Under the pieces are notes generated by a model. That model was not told the DNA's origin. It saw only the letters and a list, made by a program, of their open reading frames with translations, and did not search any database. Of a stretch of 24,098 nucleotides of DNA, positions 1-9,971 are shown piece by piece. Source of the DNA: Hypsibius dujardini (taxonomy: Eukaryota; Tardigrada; Eutardigrada; Parachela; Hypsibiidae). A program made the translations under genes and the position numbers. Position 1 is the first letter of the stretch, and every line of letters starts with the position of its first letter. The stretch covers positions 1-24,098 of the forward strand of contig LRSR01007397.1 in assembly GCA_001579985.1 (NCBI GenBank), read 5' to 3'.

Positions 1-118
1 GACAGTACTGCCAGGTCAAGGGGTATCGGGGCCCTACTGAAGTTGGAGTTATGGAGTTACTGTATTGGAATAGTACTGTCAGGTGAAGGGGTATCGGGGG
101 CCCTGCTAGATTTTTGGA
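1..118 (+). repeat. Tandem 69-base repeat array (left copy, cut by window edge)
   Basis: About one and two-thirds units are visible, each with the landmarks GGAGTTATGGAGTTACTGTA, AGTACTGTCAGGT and AAGGGGTATCGGGG. The first unit is already in progress at base 1, so the array extends to the left of the window. The same unit occurs in opposite orientation at 1978-2112. Similarity fades near base 118. Confidence 0.8.
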
Positions 119-1084
119 GTTCAGATTTGGTGAGTTTAGAAACAAGCATGAAAAACCAGCTAGTGGTCAGTTCTGTTACATTTGCTTATGTTGCTATTGC
201 CATTGAAGTGTATCTAGGTAGACATGGCCAGGTACATTGTGGTACGACCTGCTATATGGTGGTACTTATGAAAATGGTTGTACCTAAGTGCTTCTGTAAT
301 TAGGTACAGGCGTGGCTAGGTATACTGTGATACCATCTCAAAAGGATGGTGCCTATCAAGATGTCTGTACCACAAAACAGTTATAATAAATTGCCTGATG
401 AAACTTTTACGGATAAATTTGATGTTCTTACATCTTAAACTAATTGATAAGTAACATAAAAAAATGAAATTTTTTTTTCATGGTAATGTCATGTGACGAA
501 TATCCGCAAAAGTGAAGGGGTTAAAAAACCAAGCCATAATGGTGGCTTGCTGAAAGCAAAATGCCAAGATTTGGAGAGGAGCTTCAGGATGTTCTGGTTT
601 ACGTATTTTGCCGTTTAGTACAATCATTTTGAAGATTAATGCACGTCGCAGAATTCATTTGTTTAGTCTCGGGTGTTCAGAGGTTTTTTTTGCAATGGAA
701 ACCCCTAATTAAAAATTGAATTTCTAGGACAACGCCTTAGACAACCGAGCTATGCAGAAACCAGAACAACTAATCTTCCAACCGCGCAATTGAGCTGAAA
801 ATTGGTTTTAAGAAAGAGGACTGAATGACCTAATTACAAAATAATCTAAATTGGAGTTGTGACAGAATCCACGTGCTCATGCATTTGCTTGTTGTCTTAA
901 ACGGCCTGTACATGGCTATCTCTCTCTTCATGTCTGTTAACTAGTCTAGCAGAGATCCGTCAGTAATTAAATGGGAGGATACAGTTCACATGGTACGTTA
1001 TAGACGGTTGATGAGGCAGTACGAGGGCCCCTACATAAGTAATGTCACCTAATTATTTAAAAAATAACAGAACATCGATATTTA
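119..1084. other. No gene seen
   Basis: This stretch is AT-rich and holds no open frame with recognisable content. It lies between the left tandem array and the mariner remnant, so it may be part of a larger composite repeat. I see no clear mariner terminal inverted repeat in it. Confidence 0.5.
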
Positions 1085-1750
1085 ACTTTTACGCCACCGT
1101 CCTTCAAAGTAATCACCCTCGAACTCGATGCACTTTTTGCATCGAAGAATCCAATTACGGAAGACGTCCAGAAAACTATTCTTAGAGAGCTCGCGGAGGC
1201 GACCTTGCAGTGCGCCGTCAAGCTTTTTTCTGTTTCATATCTCCGCCCCCGGAGAGTCTCTTTAAGTTTGGGAAATAAAAAGAAATTGCAGGGCAACAGA
1301 TTAGGAGGATAGGCCGGGTGTGGCAAATCTTCAATTTTTTTTCGGCCAGAAATGCAGTGGTCAAGTCGGACTTGTGAATTGAGGCGTTCTCGTGGTGCAG
1401 CTTGAGACCCCGCAGACCAATCTCCCCCTTCTTCTTCCTCAGCTTGGCTACGAGTTTCTTCAAGCAGTTTTTTACGTAGAATGTGGAGTTGATGGTGCGT
1501 CTTTCCTGAGTTGGAATCAACCTCGAACAGGAAACAGTGCCAGAGTAATAAAAAAAATGATGTACATGAACTTCTTCGTGCTTCTTTGCGACGCACTTTA
1601 TTGGTCGAGGTTCTCCTTTTTTCATCCACTGTATCGATTGCCGCTTTGTCAGAGAATCATAATATAAAGCCCACATCTCATCTCCAGTGACGATCTCTTT
1701 GAGACGCTTTCTATCCTCTCTGCCATACCTGGTGACCATTTAAACCGTTG
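1085..1750 (-). mobile_element. Decayed mariner-family transposase
   Basis: The minus strand reads as a mariner transposase in three pieces in different frames. The first piece (about 1739 down to 1330) has VTGDEMWALYYD and, further on, LHHENAS. The second (about 1330 down to 1210) has HPAYPPNLLPCNFFLFPKLK, the mariner HPPYSPDLAPCDFFLFPKLK signature. The third (about 1200 down to 1085) has the typical end KKCIEFEGDYFEG before a stop. At least two frameshifts separate them. The catalytic triad is also damaged: the first Asp (TGDE) is kept, the second is Glu (HHEN instead of HHDN), and both Asp of the third motif are Asn. The N-terminal DNA-binding part is not readable. This is a dead DNA transposon copy with no host role visible. 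Confidence 0.9.
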
Positions 1751-1977
1751 GACAGGCTTTTTCGCGAACGCCGTTGCTTAAAAAGTGGCTTGCGCATCGA
1801 AAGACCATAGACGCGCCATTCAGTAAAATGATTCTGCGTGGATTGTTTGACATTGAATTTATTATCATCTGGTGGTATACAGTGTAGTCCCAGTTTTGTT
1901 ATGAAAAATATGTCAGGGACTTTTGGAAATCTTTAATAGTCATACGATTGTTTCATAAATCTAACTCCATCAGAGCC

Positions 1978-2112
1978 TCCGCCGCCGGTACCCCTCGACC
2001 TGACAGTACTATTCCTATACAGTAACTCTATAACTCCAACTCCAGTAGGGCTCCCGGTACCCCTTGACCTGACATTACTATCCCTATACAATAACTCCAT
2101 AATTCCAATTCT
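1978..2112 (-). repeat. Tandem 69-base repeat array (right copy, inverted)
   Basis: On the minus strand, one full 69-base unit (2106 down to 2038) is followed by a second (2037 down to about 1978). Both carry GTTAT-GAGTTA-TGTATAGG, TAGTA-TGTCAGGTC and AAGGGGTACCGG, matching the left array at 1-118 in opposite orientation. The unit is a multiple of three and stays open in one frame, giving two repeats of 23 residues. I take that as a by-product of the repeat length, not as a gene. Confidence 0.8.
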
Positions 2113-2381
2113 ATATCGATATTTCACATCAATTTATAAGCTTTGTGTCAAAATTTGCCAGTAGTGCGTCCACACTTTGTCGGGAAAAAAACGCACCACA
2201 GTGTACCCAGCATGAACACAAAATAGCCATTCAGCTCCATTTACTCCTGATAGAATGAGATTGGGTGCCAATTTGGACGCAGTAAATTAACCATATTTAT
2301 CCGTTCATAACTTGAAACTTAAAGTAATGATACCGGGGCCTGAAACACGATTGGAACGGAGTATGACCCATGCGCACAGTG

Positions 2382-4437
2382 TTAATGGTCTACTGATTTT
2401 TTCATGGCAGAAAGCAAAGGAAAAGCTCCATCTTGACAATCGTTCCCTGCATCGTCCTCCGAAACATCTGTCGCATAAACTCCGCCGTATCCATTTTGAA
2501 CAGCCCATTTAGTCTAAACCATGGAAATGTACTGTAATCCCATATGAAGCTGGGGACAGCTAATGACGGACAAGTGCATAATCAACAAACCTTGGTACGA
2601 ACTGTTGCTATATCGTTATAGCCGATCCACCAAAAAGGCGTGTAGGCATATGAAGCCGCAATCTCTTCGTCAAAATGATTAGTGGCATCTTCGTTCTTGA
2701 TGGCCTGACAAATTTCGTAATAAGCCCATACACCAGACTCCTTTGTATGGTTACCAGAATATACACGGCTCGCAGCAGCGGCACCCAAGTCGTGCTTTTC
2801 GACGTCTTTCAGGATCCATCCGCGACCATAAAATGGTATGCCCAGAACTAATTTGGATTTAGAAATTCCTAGAGATGACAAGATGTCGGCCATGGACTCC
2901 TAACAAAATTCAAGAAAATCTGATCATTCGTAACATACCAAACTTGGCATGTTTCAGAGCAGGTTCTCAAACTGGTTTCAGGTTTATTCTAAATGCCTTA
3001 TGTCACTGATGATTTAGTAATATACTTCCGCAATAACGCATCAGAAATTTCTTTCTCGCAGAATTCACAAAATGAGAAATCTCCTGAATGTTCCATCTAC
3101 ATCGATTTAAGCCTAAGAAGCTACAATTGTTGGAAAACCGGTGAGAAAATATTTGTTCAAAATTGAATTCTGGATCGATTGCCGTCATGAGAAATCGTCG
3201 TAGGGACCAAAAAGCTGAGGCAAAAGTCAGGCTGGAAATAGCCAGGCCAAAGTCAGATTTCATCAGTAGCTATTAAATTCAGTTCTGATCAAATACGAAG
3301 TTCCTGTAATAGGATCGAGCTCATCTTACTCGTATTTCACAGTATTCTGCCGAAAAACAAACATTATTTTGATAACGATTTTTTTGTGAATCGGTATTTT
3401 ACTGTAAATATCGAGGGAGTTCTAATTTGTTTTTCTTAATTCTGAATTTTGGCATGGAATAAATGCCTATCCAGTGCCGGCGAAATAAATTTCAAAATCA
3501 TCGATATTCATCTTCTTTAAAATAAAAGTTAATACGATTCTCAGTTCTCCCATTGGAATTGTTATAAAGTATGAGCTGAATTACCATATTCTGCTTCGTG
3601 GCTCCTCCGAATGGTCCGCCCTTTGTAGGGGAATGATGGCTCACAGTTTTGGTCTCTGTCAACGTCTTTCCCAGATCGTATGCTGCTACGTGTACAAAGT
3701 CAACGAATCTATGGATAACATATGAGTTTTGACCTTCATTCAACCAGTTGTTCAGCCAAAACTCACTGCTCAAGTTTTGATGCATCAACATCCGCCCAAT
3801 ATGATGTGTAGTGAAGTGTGACCGAAAGGAGGAGGCGTGGTTTAGCGGCATCAAAAGCCTCGGAGTCGAATGTGGTTCGCAATTGCTAGCAGGATAATCA
3901 CCATTAGCCAATAGATTTCACAACCCAAAACCGGAAAACTCACCTTCACCAACGTGGCAATTGATGAAACGTTATAAGCATCCGTATATCTTTCATCAAA
4001 GTCAATGTCAACACCGTCTAAATTCCAATCACGCAGGTTTCGCAAAATAGGGGCGAGGAATTTCGAGCGAGTAACGAAATCGCTTGCCGTCTTCCCCAAC
4101 ACTTTGCTGCTTTTTCCGCCGATTCCCAAAAGGAATTTTAGGTTTGGATGATCTGATTTCATTTGCTGCAGTTTGACGAAAGTTTCTGAACCGGAAAAAA
4201 ATCAAAATTTTTACATGAAATAATAAACTAAGAACTACATAAATTGTGTAGACTAACGTGTGATGGCATCAGTTGTTCGTGGTATAAGCTCCTTGCCTGT
4301 TGAACTTTCAAATGGAACGACAATATATGTGCATAAGGATTGGTCAAAGTTTTCCAGCTTGAACGAGTCGGGATAACCCCCTTCGGTTGACCAAGGGGGG
4401 AAGAAACAGCCACGATAGGGAGTTTCCAGTCCATTAC
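2382..4437 (-). CDS. GH18 chitinase-like domain, exons 10-15, catalytic Glu replaced by Asp
   Basis: The domain starts with GCFFPPWSTEGGYPDSF and LCTYIVVPF, the first strand region of GH18 (compare CYFTNWS...LCTHIIYAF). LKFLLGIGG follows, then the active-site strand LDGVDIDFDER at 3992-4018. GH18 enzymes have DGxDxDxE; here the position of the catalytic Glu is Asp439, with a Glu just after it, and the usual WEYP is FDER. Later motifs are RLLLSVTLHYT, FVHVAAYDLG (usually MTYD), KLVLGIPFYGRGW, ASYAYTPFWWIGYND and GGVYATDVSEDD. All six exons are open and splice in frame, so this is not obviously dead DNA, but hydrolysis is doubtful. It may be a lectin-like chitin-binding domain. It has no signal peptide of its own in the preceding 930 bases, which supports its being the C-terminal part of the astacin gene. 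Confidence 0.92.
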
Positions 4438-7400
4438 CTAGATGAGGAATCGAAAAAGGTAAACGGTCAAATTAAATATCTCTCCTGTTATTGGTAAGGT
4501 GCATTTGTTATTTGTGAACTCGAATCCCTGACAAACTTCGCAATAAAGTGCTCAATTTCGGACTGTAGAGAATAGCATTTGAATGAGGAGCGTCTACACC
4601 AAAATTTGCGGCAAGTTTGTCTCACGTGTTTTCCTCTACTCAATTATGCACAAACTGACGGAATTTGTTTAGGAAAAGCCAAGCTTCTTTTTTCGAAAAT
4701 GATTCAGAAGCATTAAGTTGTGAGAATCTCTTCGTAACCGAATGAAACATTCTAGAAATAAATTTTGATTCATGGGGGGGGGGATGGGCTCGGCGTGCAC
4801 TTGCATCAAAAAAACTGAACTGTCGAAAAATTTCCTATAAAACCTGGGCTTTGGATGACGTTCTTTCCTATCGGAGTTAACTGATCTTTCTTTGCTGAAT
4901 AATTATTGATCTTTTAATAACAGAAAAAACTAGTTTGGCGTTAACTGGTAATGGCTGAATTTTGACTAGAAGATAGGGCGAGCTACAGGGTAATTTTAAT
5001 GGAAACGACCGAAAAGCTTGATCATTTTTGAAACGCGTACACTTGCAATTATTCTTAAATTATTTTTTCAGATTGTAGGGGTTCATTCTCTTTGTAAGAA
5101 CAATCACTACATGGATTGCGTAGTGAATTTGCTGAGTTGTAACTTCGAGAATTAAGTTCTTACGTTATACTCCTCACTCGTTTTTTGCTTGCCAGACAAA
5201 ATTTCGAAAAACAAAGGTCAGCGGCTTTTAAACAAATTAGTAAATCGGTACATTAGAGGTAATTCTGTTCGGCACATGACGATCGACAAAGTTGTTTTTT
5301 CCTACCATACCAGTCAGGCGGTGCTTGTCTGAATTTGCTGCAGAGTCATTGCTGAACCCAGTAATTTACCTGCAGGTGCCGTTGTGGTAATGACGACAAC
5401 TTTATCAACAGTAACCGGAAGGTCTGTCGAAGTCAGGTCTGCTGCTATGGTACTCGCGGGTGTCGTGGTGGATATAGTGGAGACATCTGTAGTAGTGGTT
5501 GCTGAGTTCGTTCCAGCTAAAAAAAAGATTAAAATAATATCAGTAATTTTCTTGCAAGCATCGGATCTCAATCTTATTAACTAAAAATCACAGTTATCGG
5601 TGTCACAAAATGTATTTACCGCATTTATACAGCAAGTTGATTTTCGCAATATCAATGTCACTGAGGGCGTCCCTCTGGCCAATAAGTTTAGTCTTGTCGC
5701 TATACTTATGCAATGGTCGAATCGTCCAAACGGCTGGATTCTTGGCAAAATCGAACATGCCGTAGTGGAGTACAGAACCGAAATCGTAGGGTTGACCGAA
5801 AGCAGTCGTGTCTGTGTACTTTTGAAATTGTCCTTGATGGTCTGTGAGAAAATAAAAATTCGTTTAGCAGAAACTGATTTCAAATTCTATGGGAAAACTA
5901 ACCGCCTTCTTCAATGTTGGCCATATTAATTTCCACATAATCGTCACGATCTACTCGGCTTTGCTCGTGGTAAAAGCCTGGTAAAAAACAAGGTACAATG
6001 TACGTGAAGGCCAATTATTGTATGTCGTTTATGTTGCAAGTGGTACATTATCAACTGGTAATCAGTCATTGGGAAACCTACCAAGAGCATGCATCAGTTC
6101 GTGTTGAACTATTCCTGGCCGGTCCGTGCATGCTAGCAAAAAACACACAGATCAGATTTTCTGGAATATTAAACATTTCAAACGATCTGAGAAATAAAAA
6201 CTCACGTCCAATAGATAAAACGACAGTTTGAGGGCCTCTACTCCTGCCGACATAGGACGAACATCTAAAATGATTTGAAGAACCTCCAGTTACCACGGTA
6301 TCAGTTTATGGCATCACACATGAAGTAAGCATTCATACGTGTAACTGCTTGCAATGATAATGTAGTCCTTCTCGGTGGTCAATGGAACGAAACGCACACA
6401 GGTCCGGTCAAAGATTTTCATTGCATCCAGCACGAACTGCTTGTGAGCTTTTGCGCTTGACGCCTCTATGAATAAAATAGAGCAACATGTGAGCTGTAGT
6501 ATTGTTTAAATTTATTATTAGCCCAAAATTCCATTTTATTTTAAACAATATATATAGTATTTATGTTGAGTCGAGGTTGAAAACTTCCTGATGTTCATTG
6601 TTATTTACCGTTTTCGTGAATATTTTTGGGGAAAATGTGCGAAGGTTATATCTCTGGTGCAGGCACTAATGTAATAACGAGGTTTTAAGGGCTTGGTAGC
6701 TAAATATGTCAACCACCATAACGATATTTGAAGATAAATTCCGTTCGTCGTAAGAGAAGTCGTAAGGGTAAAGCCATCAAGTGTCAGACAGAAATAATGC
6801 CCTACCTGATGCGTGAGAACAGCCTATCAGACATTTTACGAATCGAAGAGTAACCGAAAGCCTACAGAATTTTGTCATATTAAAATATAGCAAAATAACG
6901 AAAAGAATCGGATCGTAACTGATGGCGTGGCTGGCGAAATGGCTTGTCTAAACCAGCATTCGGCGCGTAGCAATTTCGTCCAACAATACCAAGGGTTTCC
7001 TGTTCTTCCAACAGCTTTTTGAGTTTTAGTCCGATTGTTATTTGTTTTTATAGAATATGAAACCTTGCGTGTTTTCCTTATTCAATAAGCATATTCAGTA
7101 TTCAATAAGTGATTCCGGAACAATATTTATGATTGTGAAAATTAAAGTTAAAAATGTACATGCAAAATTAGCGAGAGCATTCAAAAAGGTTCCGTTTGCT
7201 TTTTCAAAAAGGTGATACGACCTGAGTTATTGATATTGCTTGCTGTTTTCAAGTAGTCAGATGGGCGGGCAAGACAATGTCTGTTTTTGGTTTTTTTTGT
7301 TGCACAAGCAGCACGTAGCGAATTGCCAGCTTTTGTACAATCTGTGAAAAATGCTTCCGGTAACCAGGACACGCTCAGAGCATGGAACCCACCAGTATGC

Positions 7401-9410
7401 GTGTTGGAGCGCGCGCATAAACCCTAGTGAAAATGAGATTTTTCAATCAGGAAAAATATATGACCCAACATAATACCTTTTATTTTTCTGCTGTAGGCCA
7501 TATAAAATTTTATAGATCCTTATCAGTTTTAATGTACATTTAAATATACTGATAAAATTCGTACGTTTTTTGTAAGGTTTTATAAATGCTTTTAAGTTGT
7601 AAGATTAGGCTCTGAAAATGATTAACATTTTTTAGCAGGAAAAGATGACCAGTGGTCAATTGGCACGAGAACATATATACAACAAAACGAAATCATCAAA
7701 TTGCTGCCACTGAATAATGGTTTAAGGTTTAACCAATAGTAAAAATGCTAAGGTACTAACCGTCAATTACTGTAGAGTACCGACCTATCCATGGTGCCTA
7801 CGTCATCACACAGTAAAAAGCGACCGATTTGATTGATTGCAAAGATGCACAAACCACAAGACCGCCCGTGTCAATTGATTGATTGCGCAAGCAGTTCACA
7901 ATTAAAGTTTTCATCCTTCTTTTTTGCGATCGATTCGTTGATTTGTGCTCGTTTGTTTGCATGTTTTTAGCATTTAAAAAAATGGGCCGTCGTAATTGCT
8001 ACACCATAGATAAAAGAAATAGGACCCTTGATCGATTGATGACTGATTGATATTTTTACAGCTCCGAAATTTTCGCTCAGCGATTTGGAGAGAAACAAGC
8101 ACTTGATTTATCGATTGAAGTGCAACAGTTGTTTTGGCCCATCGGGTCTGATTTACTGGGGGGTCCAAAAAGTACCACGGATGGGTCGGGACTCTACAGT
8201 ATTATTACTTTTTCACGGGAAACGATAAAGCACTATTTAGTGATTTCACTTCAAAGAAACACGTTTTTCAGCACCTTTTATGGGAATATTATCACACCCC
8301 AGACGAAGAAGTTCTATTGTATGTGTAATGTGCGTGTTGGTGCATTGGTAAGTGCGTGCTCTACAGGATTCTTCGAGTTCTATTACTGCCAAGCACATTC
8401 TAGTTTATTTCTCAACGGCTTTTGTCCCAAAAACGGTGAGACGTTTTCCCAACGTAAACCAAACGTAAACGGGGCTGAACCAAGTTTCATAAAAGTATTT
8501 GAGCTTACAAATTTGTTTATCTAAGGCCTTACAAAATATATTTGAAATCCGCCTTACAAATGTCTTACTTATTAAGTAAGGAAGCAATACATTTTTTTAT
8601 AGACATAAGATTTTTTCTTTTGCCTAATGCTTACTAGGGAAGGCGTCAATGACAAAATTGCAAATGGCACGAATCAAGTTAAATAATTTTACTTTCGAAT
8701 GAGTGGTAACCCAGTTTCGTGCGCACAGCGGTCACGCACACGCGTCAGCTCAAACGTTTCCCAGAAGTAATTACGAACCCGACAAACTGTAATGGGCTAA
8801 AACAGTCGAACTGAACAGTAATTTTAATTCAGCATACAATTTAAAATGACTAAAAGAGGTCGTTCTTTTTTTATAGATCCCAAAGGCCTATTTAAATAGT
8901 TAAATATGATCCCACATTCAATTTTTATCTTTATTTAAATTCGGGGAAAATACTTAAACACATGTGAGCTGTTTACGAGGACGGTATATGAAGACGACTT
9001 AAATCTTACCATAAGATCTGGAGAAGATGTATGGGACAGTCCCGTTCGGCCATTTAAATGCCTCATTATTGACTGCATTGCTCCCCAAAAACTTTAAAAG
9101 TATGGCCAAAATATTAGTTATTATTCCGACTGTCAAGCGTTTATGAGCCAGCAAAACTAACCTCTGACACATCAGAGCCAACTTCCACACCCCTGATGTC
9201 GCCTTCGAAGAACGTTGTATCGTTAGATTCTACCGGATCATTGGGCGGTTTTATCAGGAACGATGATTCGGGAAGCTTTGCTGCAAAGCCAAGCGATACT
9301 TAAACATGATTTTACAGAAAAAGTATCAGACGGGATAAATTTTTACCCGGAGCCGCAGAACAACCACGGAAGAGAAAGTATGCGTAACAGAGATATATCA
9401 GCAAATCCAT
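2382..9410 (-). CDS. Predicted astacin metalloprotease - Thr-rich linker - GH18 chitinase-like fusion protein
   Basis: This is a fifteen-exon model in minus-strand order: 9347-9410, 9162-9280, 9010-9091, 6339-6465, 6206-6264, 6082-6132, 5903-5977, 5620-5841, 5370-5516, 4258-4437, 3944-4185, 3767-3885, 3585-3708, 2591-2899, 2382-2513. All introns are GT-AG and every junction keeps frame; the total is 2052 nt (683 codons plus TAA). Protein order: signal peptide 1-19, astacin prodomain to about 65, astacin catalytic domain about 66-266, Thr/Ser/Ala/Val linker 267-315, GH18 domain 316-683. The product should be secreted and could cut matrix protein while binding chitin or another glycan; that role is inference. 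The join of linker exon to GH18 exon 1 rests on the strong donor CTGCAG|GTAAAT (phase 1), the matching phase-1 acceptor at 4437, and the absence of any start codon with a signal peptide in 4438-5369. The alternative is two genes, the astacin ending at the in-frame stop at 5314. Confidence 0.6.
2900..3584. other. Intron 13 of the fusion gene
   Basis: This 685-base intron separates the YDLG exon from the FYGRGW exon. I see no conserved coding motif in it. It contains one ACCGGT site near 3139. Confidence 0.6.
4438..5369. other. Intron 9 between astacin linker and GH18 domain; in-frame stop at 5314
   Basis: This stretch decides between one fused gene and two genes. Reading through the donor at 5369 adds 18 codons (ending IQTSTA) and then a TGA at 5314-5316, so retention of the intron would release a secreted astacin without chitinase. 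On the minus strand the short ATG frames after it lack a hydrophobic leader and a usable phase-1 donor. A run of nine G lies near 4775. No other gene is seen. Confidence 0.55.
5370..9410 (-). CDS. Astacin (M12A) zinc metalloprotease part, exons 1-9
   Basis: Exon 1 starts MDLLIYLCYAYFLFRGCSAAP, a clear signal peptide, which fixes the start at 9410. The prodomain carries FFEGDI (residues 45-50); Asp49 is the expected aspartate switch that masks the zinc in the zymogen. The catalytic domain opens with FKWPNGTVPY, then TCVRFVP, EKDYI, CSSYVG and the zinc site HELMHALGFYH (161-171), followed by EQSRVDRDDYV. The zinc-ligand Tyr is in SVLHYG (Tyr219), where Leu replaces the usual Met of the Met-turn. 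The domain closes with IGQRDALSDIDIAKINLLYKC. The four cysteines at 111, 132, 152 and 266 match the two astacin disulfides. No EGF or CUB domain follows. Instead exon 9 (5370-5516) is rich in Thr, Ser, Ala and Val, as in an O-glycosylated linker. Intron 3 is about 2.5 kb. Exon 3 uses a weak acceptor (TTTTAAAG), the least certain splice site of this part. Confidence 0.92.
6466..9009. other. Large intron 3 of the astacin gene
   Basis: The 2544-base intron is flanked by TATG|GTAAGA and TTCATAG|AG; joining them gives the expected astacin run SRSYEASSAK. It holds no recognised gene. A cluster of GATTGATT-type words lies at 7825-8119, and an unrecognised plus-strand frame of 134 codons at 8120-8524 has no homology cue I know. 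Confidence 0.6.
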
Positions 9411-9552
9411 CTTCAACAAACGCTCTGCGATGGTGTTTATAAACTCAGATGTTGGTAGCTTCCGACGGGGAGAAAAGAGAAAATTTTCAAAATCGAATAT
9501 CCATGAGCAGTCGAATAATTCGCTTATGTTTCAGCAGCAGCGGATTTTTTTC

Positions 9553-9564
9553 AAAACCGGATTT
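9553..9564. promoter_or_regulatory. Grainyhead-like half-match upstream of the fusion gene
   Basis: The word AAAACCGGATTT matches the AACCGG core, about 143 bases upstream of the start codon. It is weaker than the palindromic site 68 bases further upstream. Confidence 0.25.
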
Positions 9565-9631
9565 CTTTGCCAACGCACTTAGAGATTTATTGAGTAATTT
9601 AAAACATGTTTGCGAAACTCGCAGTATTTAC

Positions 9632-9643
9632 GAAACCGGTTTC
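9632..9643. promoter_or_regulatory. Palindromic Grainyhead-type site GAAACCGGTTTC
   Basis: This perfect 12-base palindrome contains the AACCGGTT core bound by Grainyhead factors, which control epidermal and cuticle genes in animals. It lies about 222 bases upstream of the fusion-gene ATG. Binding is inferred from the word alone. Confidence 0.4.
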
Positions 9644-9971
9644 CGCCTGCAAGGTTAGTGAATTTGCTAGAACTCACAGTACGAGGCAATCTTCATTGTT
9701 CCCCGGCTGCAATATATGCAGCACTGATGTCACGCAACAACATTTACTCAAGAAACGCCTCCGACAGATTGTTTTATGAGTATTGATCTACACGTAAAAA
9801 TGAATGATTTTCCGAAATGGTCGAGAGCTACCGTTTAACAGGGTCTGAGCTATCCAAGTACGAATGTTAAATTTCTGTTGATCTAAGCTAGTCAATGATT
9901 TTCAACAAGCGTGTATCTCAGCATAAAACGTTAATGATGTCAAAGAAAAGGAAACAAACTTATTCATGATT

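Larger units (their letters stand above)
9411..9971 (-). promoter_or_regulatory. Intergenic region with promoter of the fusion gene
   Basis: This is the space between the start of the fusion gene (9410) and the stop of the second GH18 copy (9972). A TATAAA word lies at 9436-9441, only about 26 bases before the ATG, so if used it would leave almost no leader; it may be chance. Two Grainyhead-like words are listed separately. No convincing gene is seen on either strand. Confidence 0.4.

Noticed and set aside
43-303. Plus-strand open frame of 86 codons at the left edge
   Set aside because: Its first part is the tandem repeat unit read through and the rest has no recognisable content.
1933-2127. 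Minus frame with two 23-residue repeats
   Set aside because: The periodicity comes from the 69-base DNA repeat; the same DNA appears inverted at 1-118 without an equivalent protein.
5600-5929. Plus-strand frame of 109 codons
   Set aside because: It lies antisense to the astacin exons 5620-5841 and 5903-5977, which carry clear family motifs on the minus strand.
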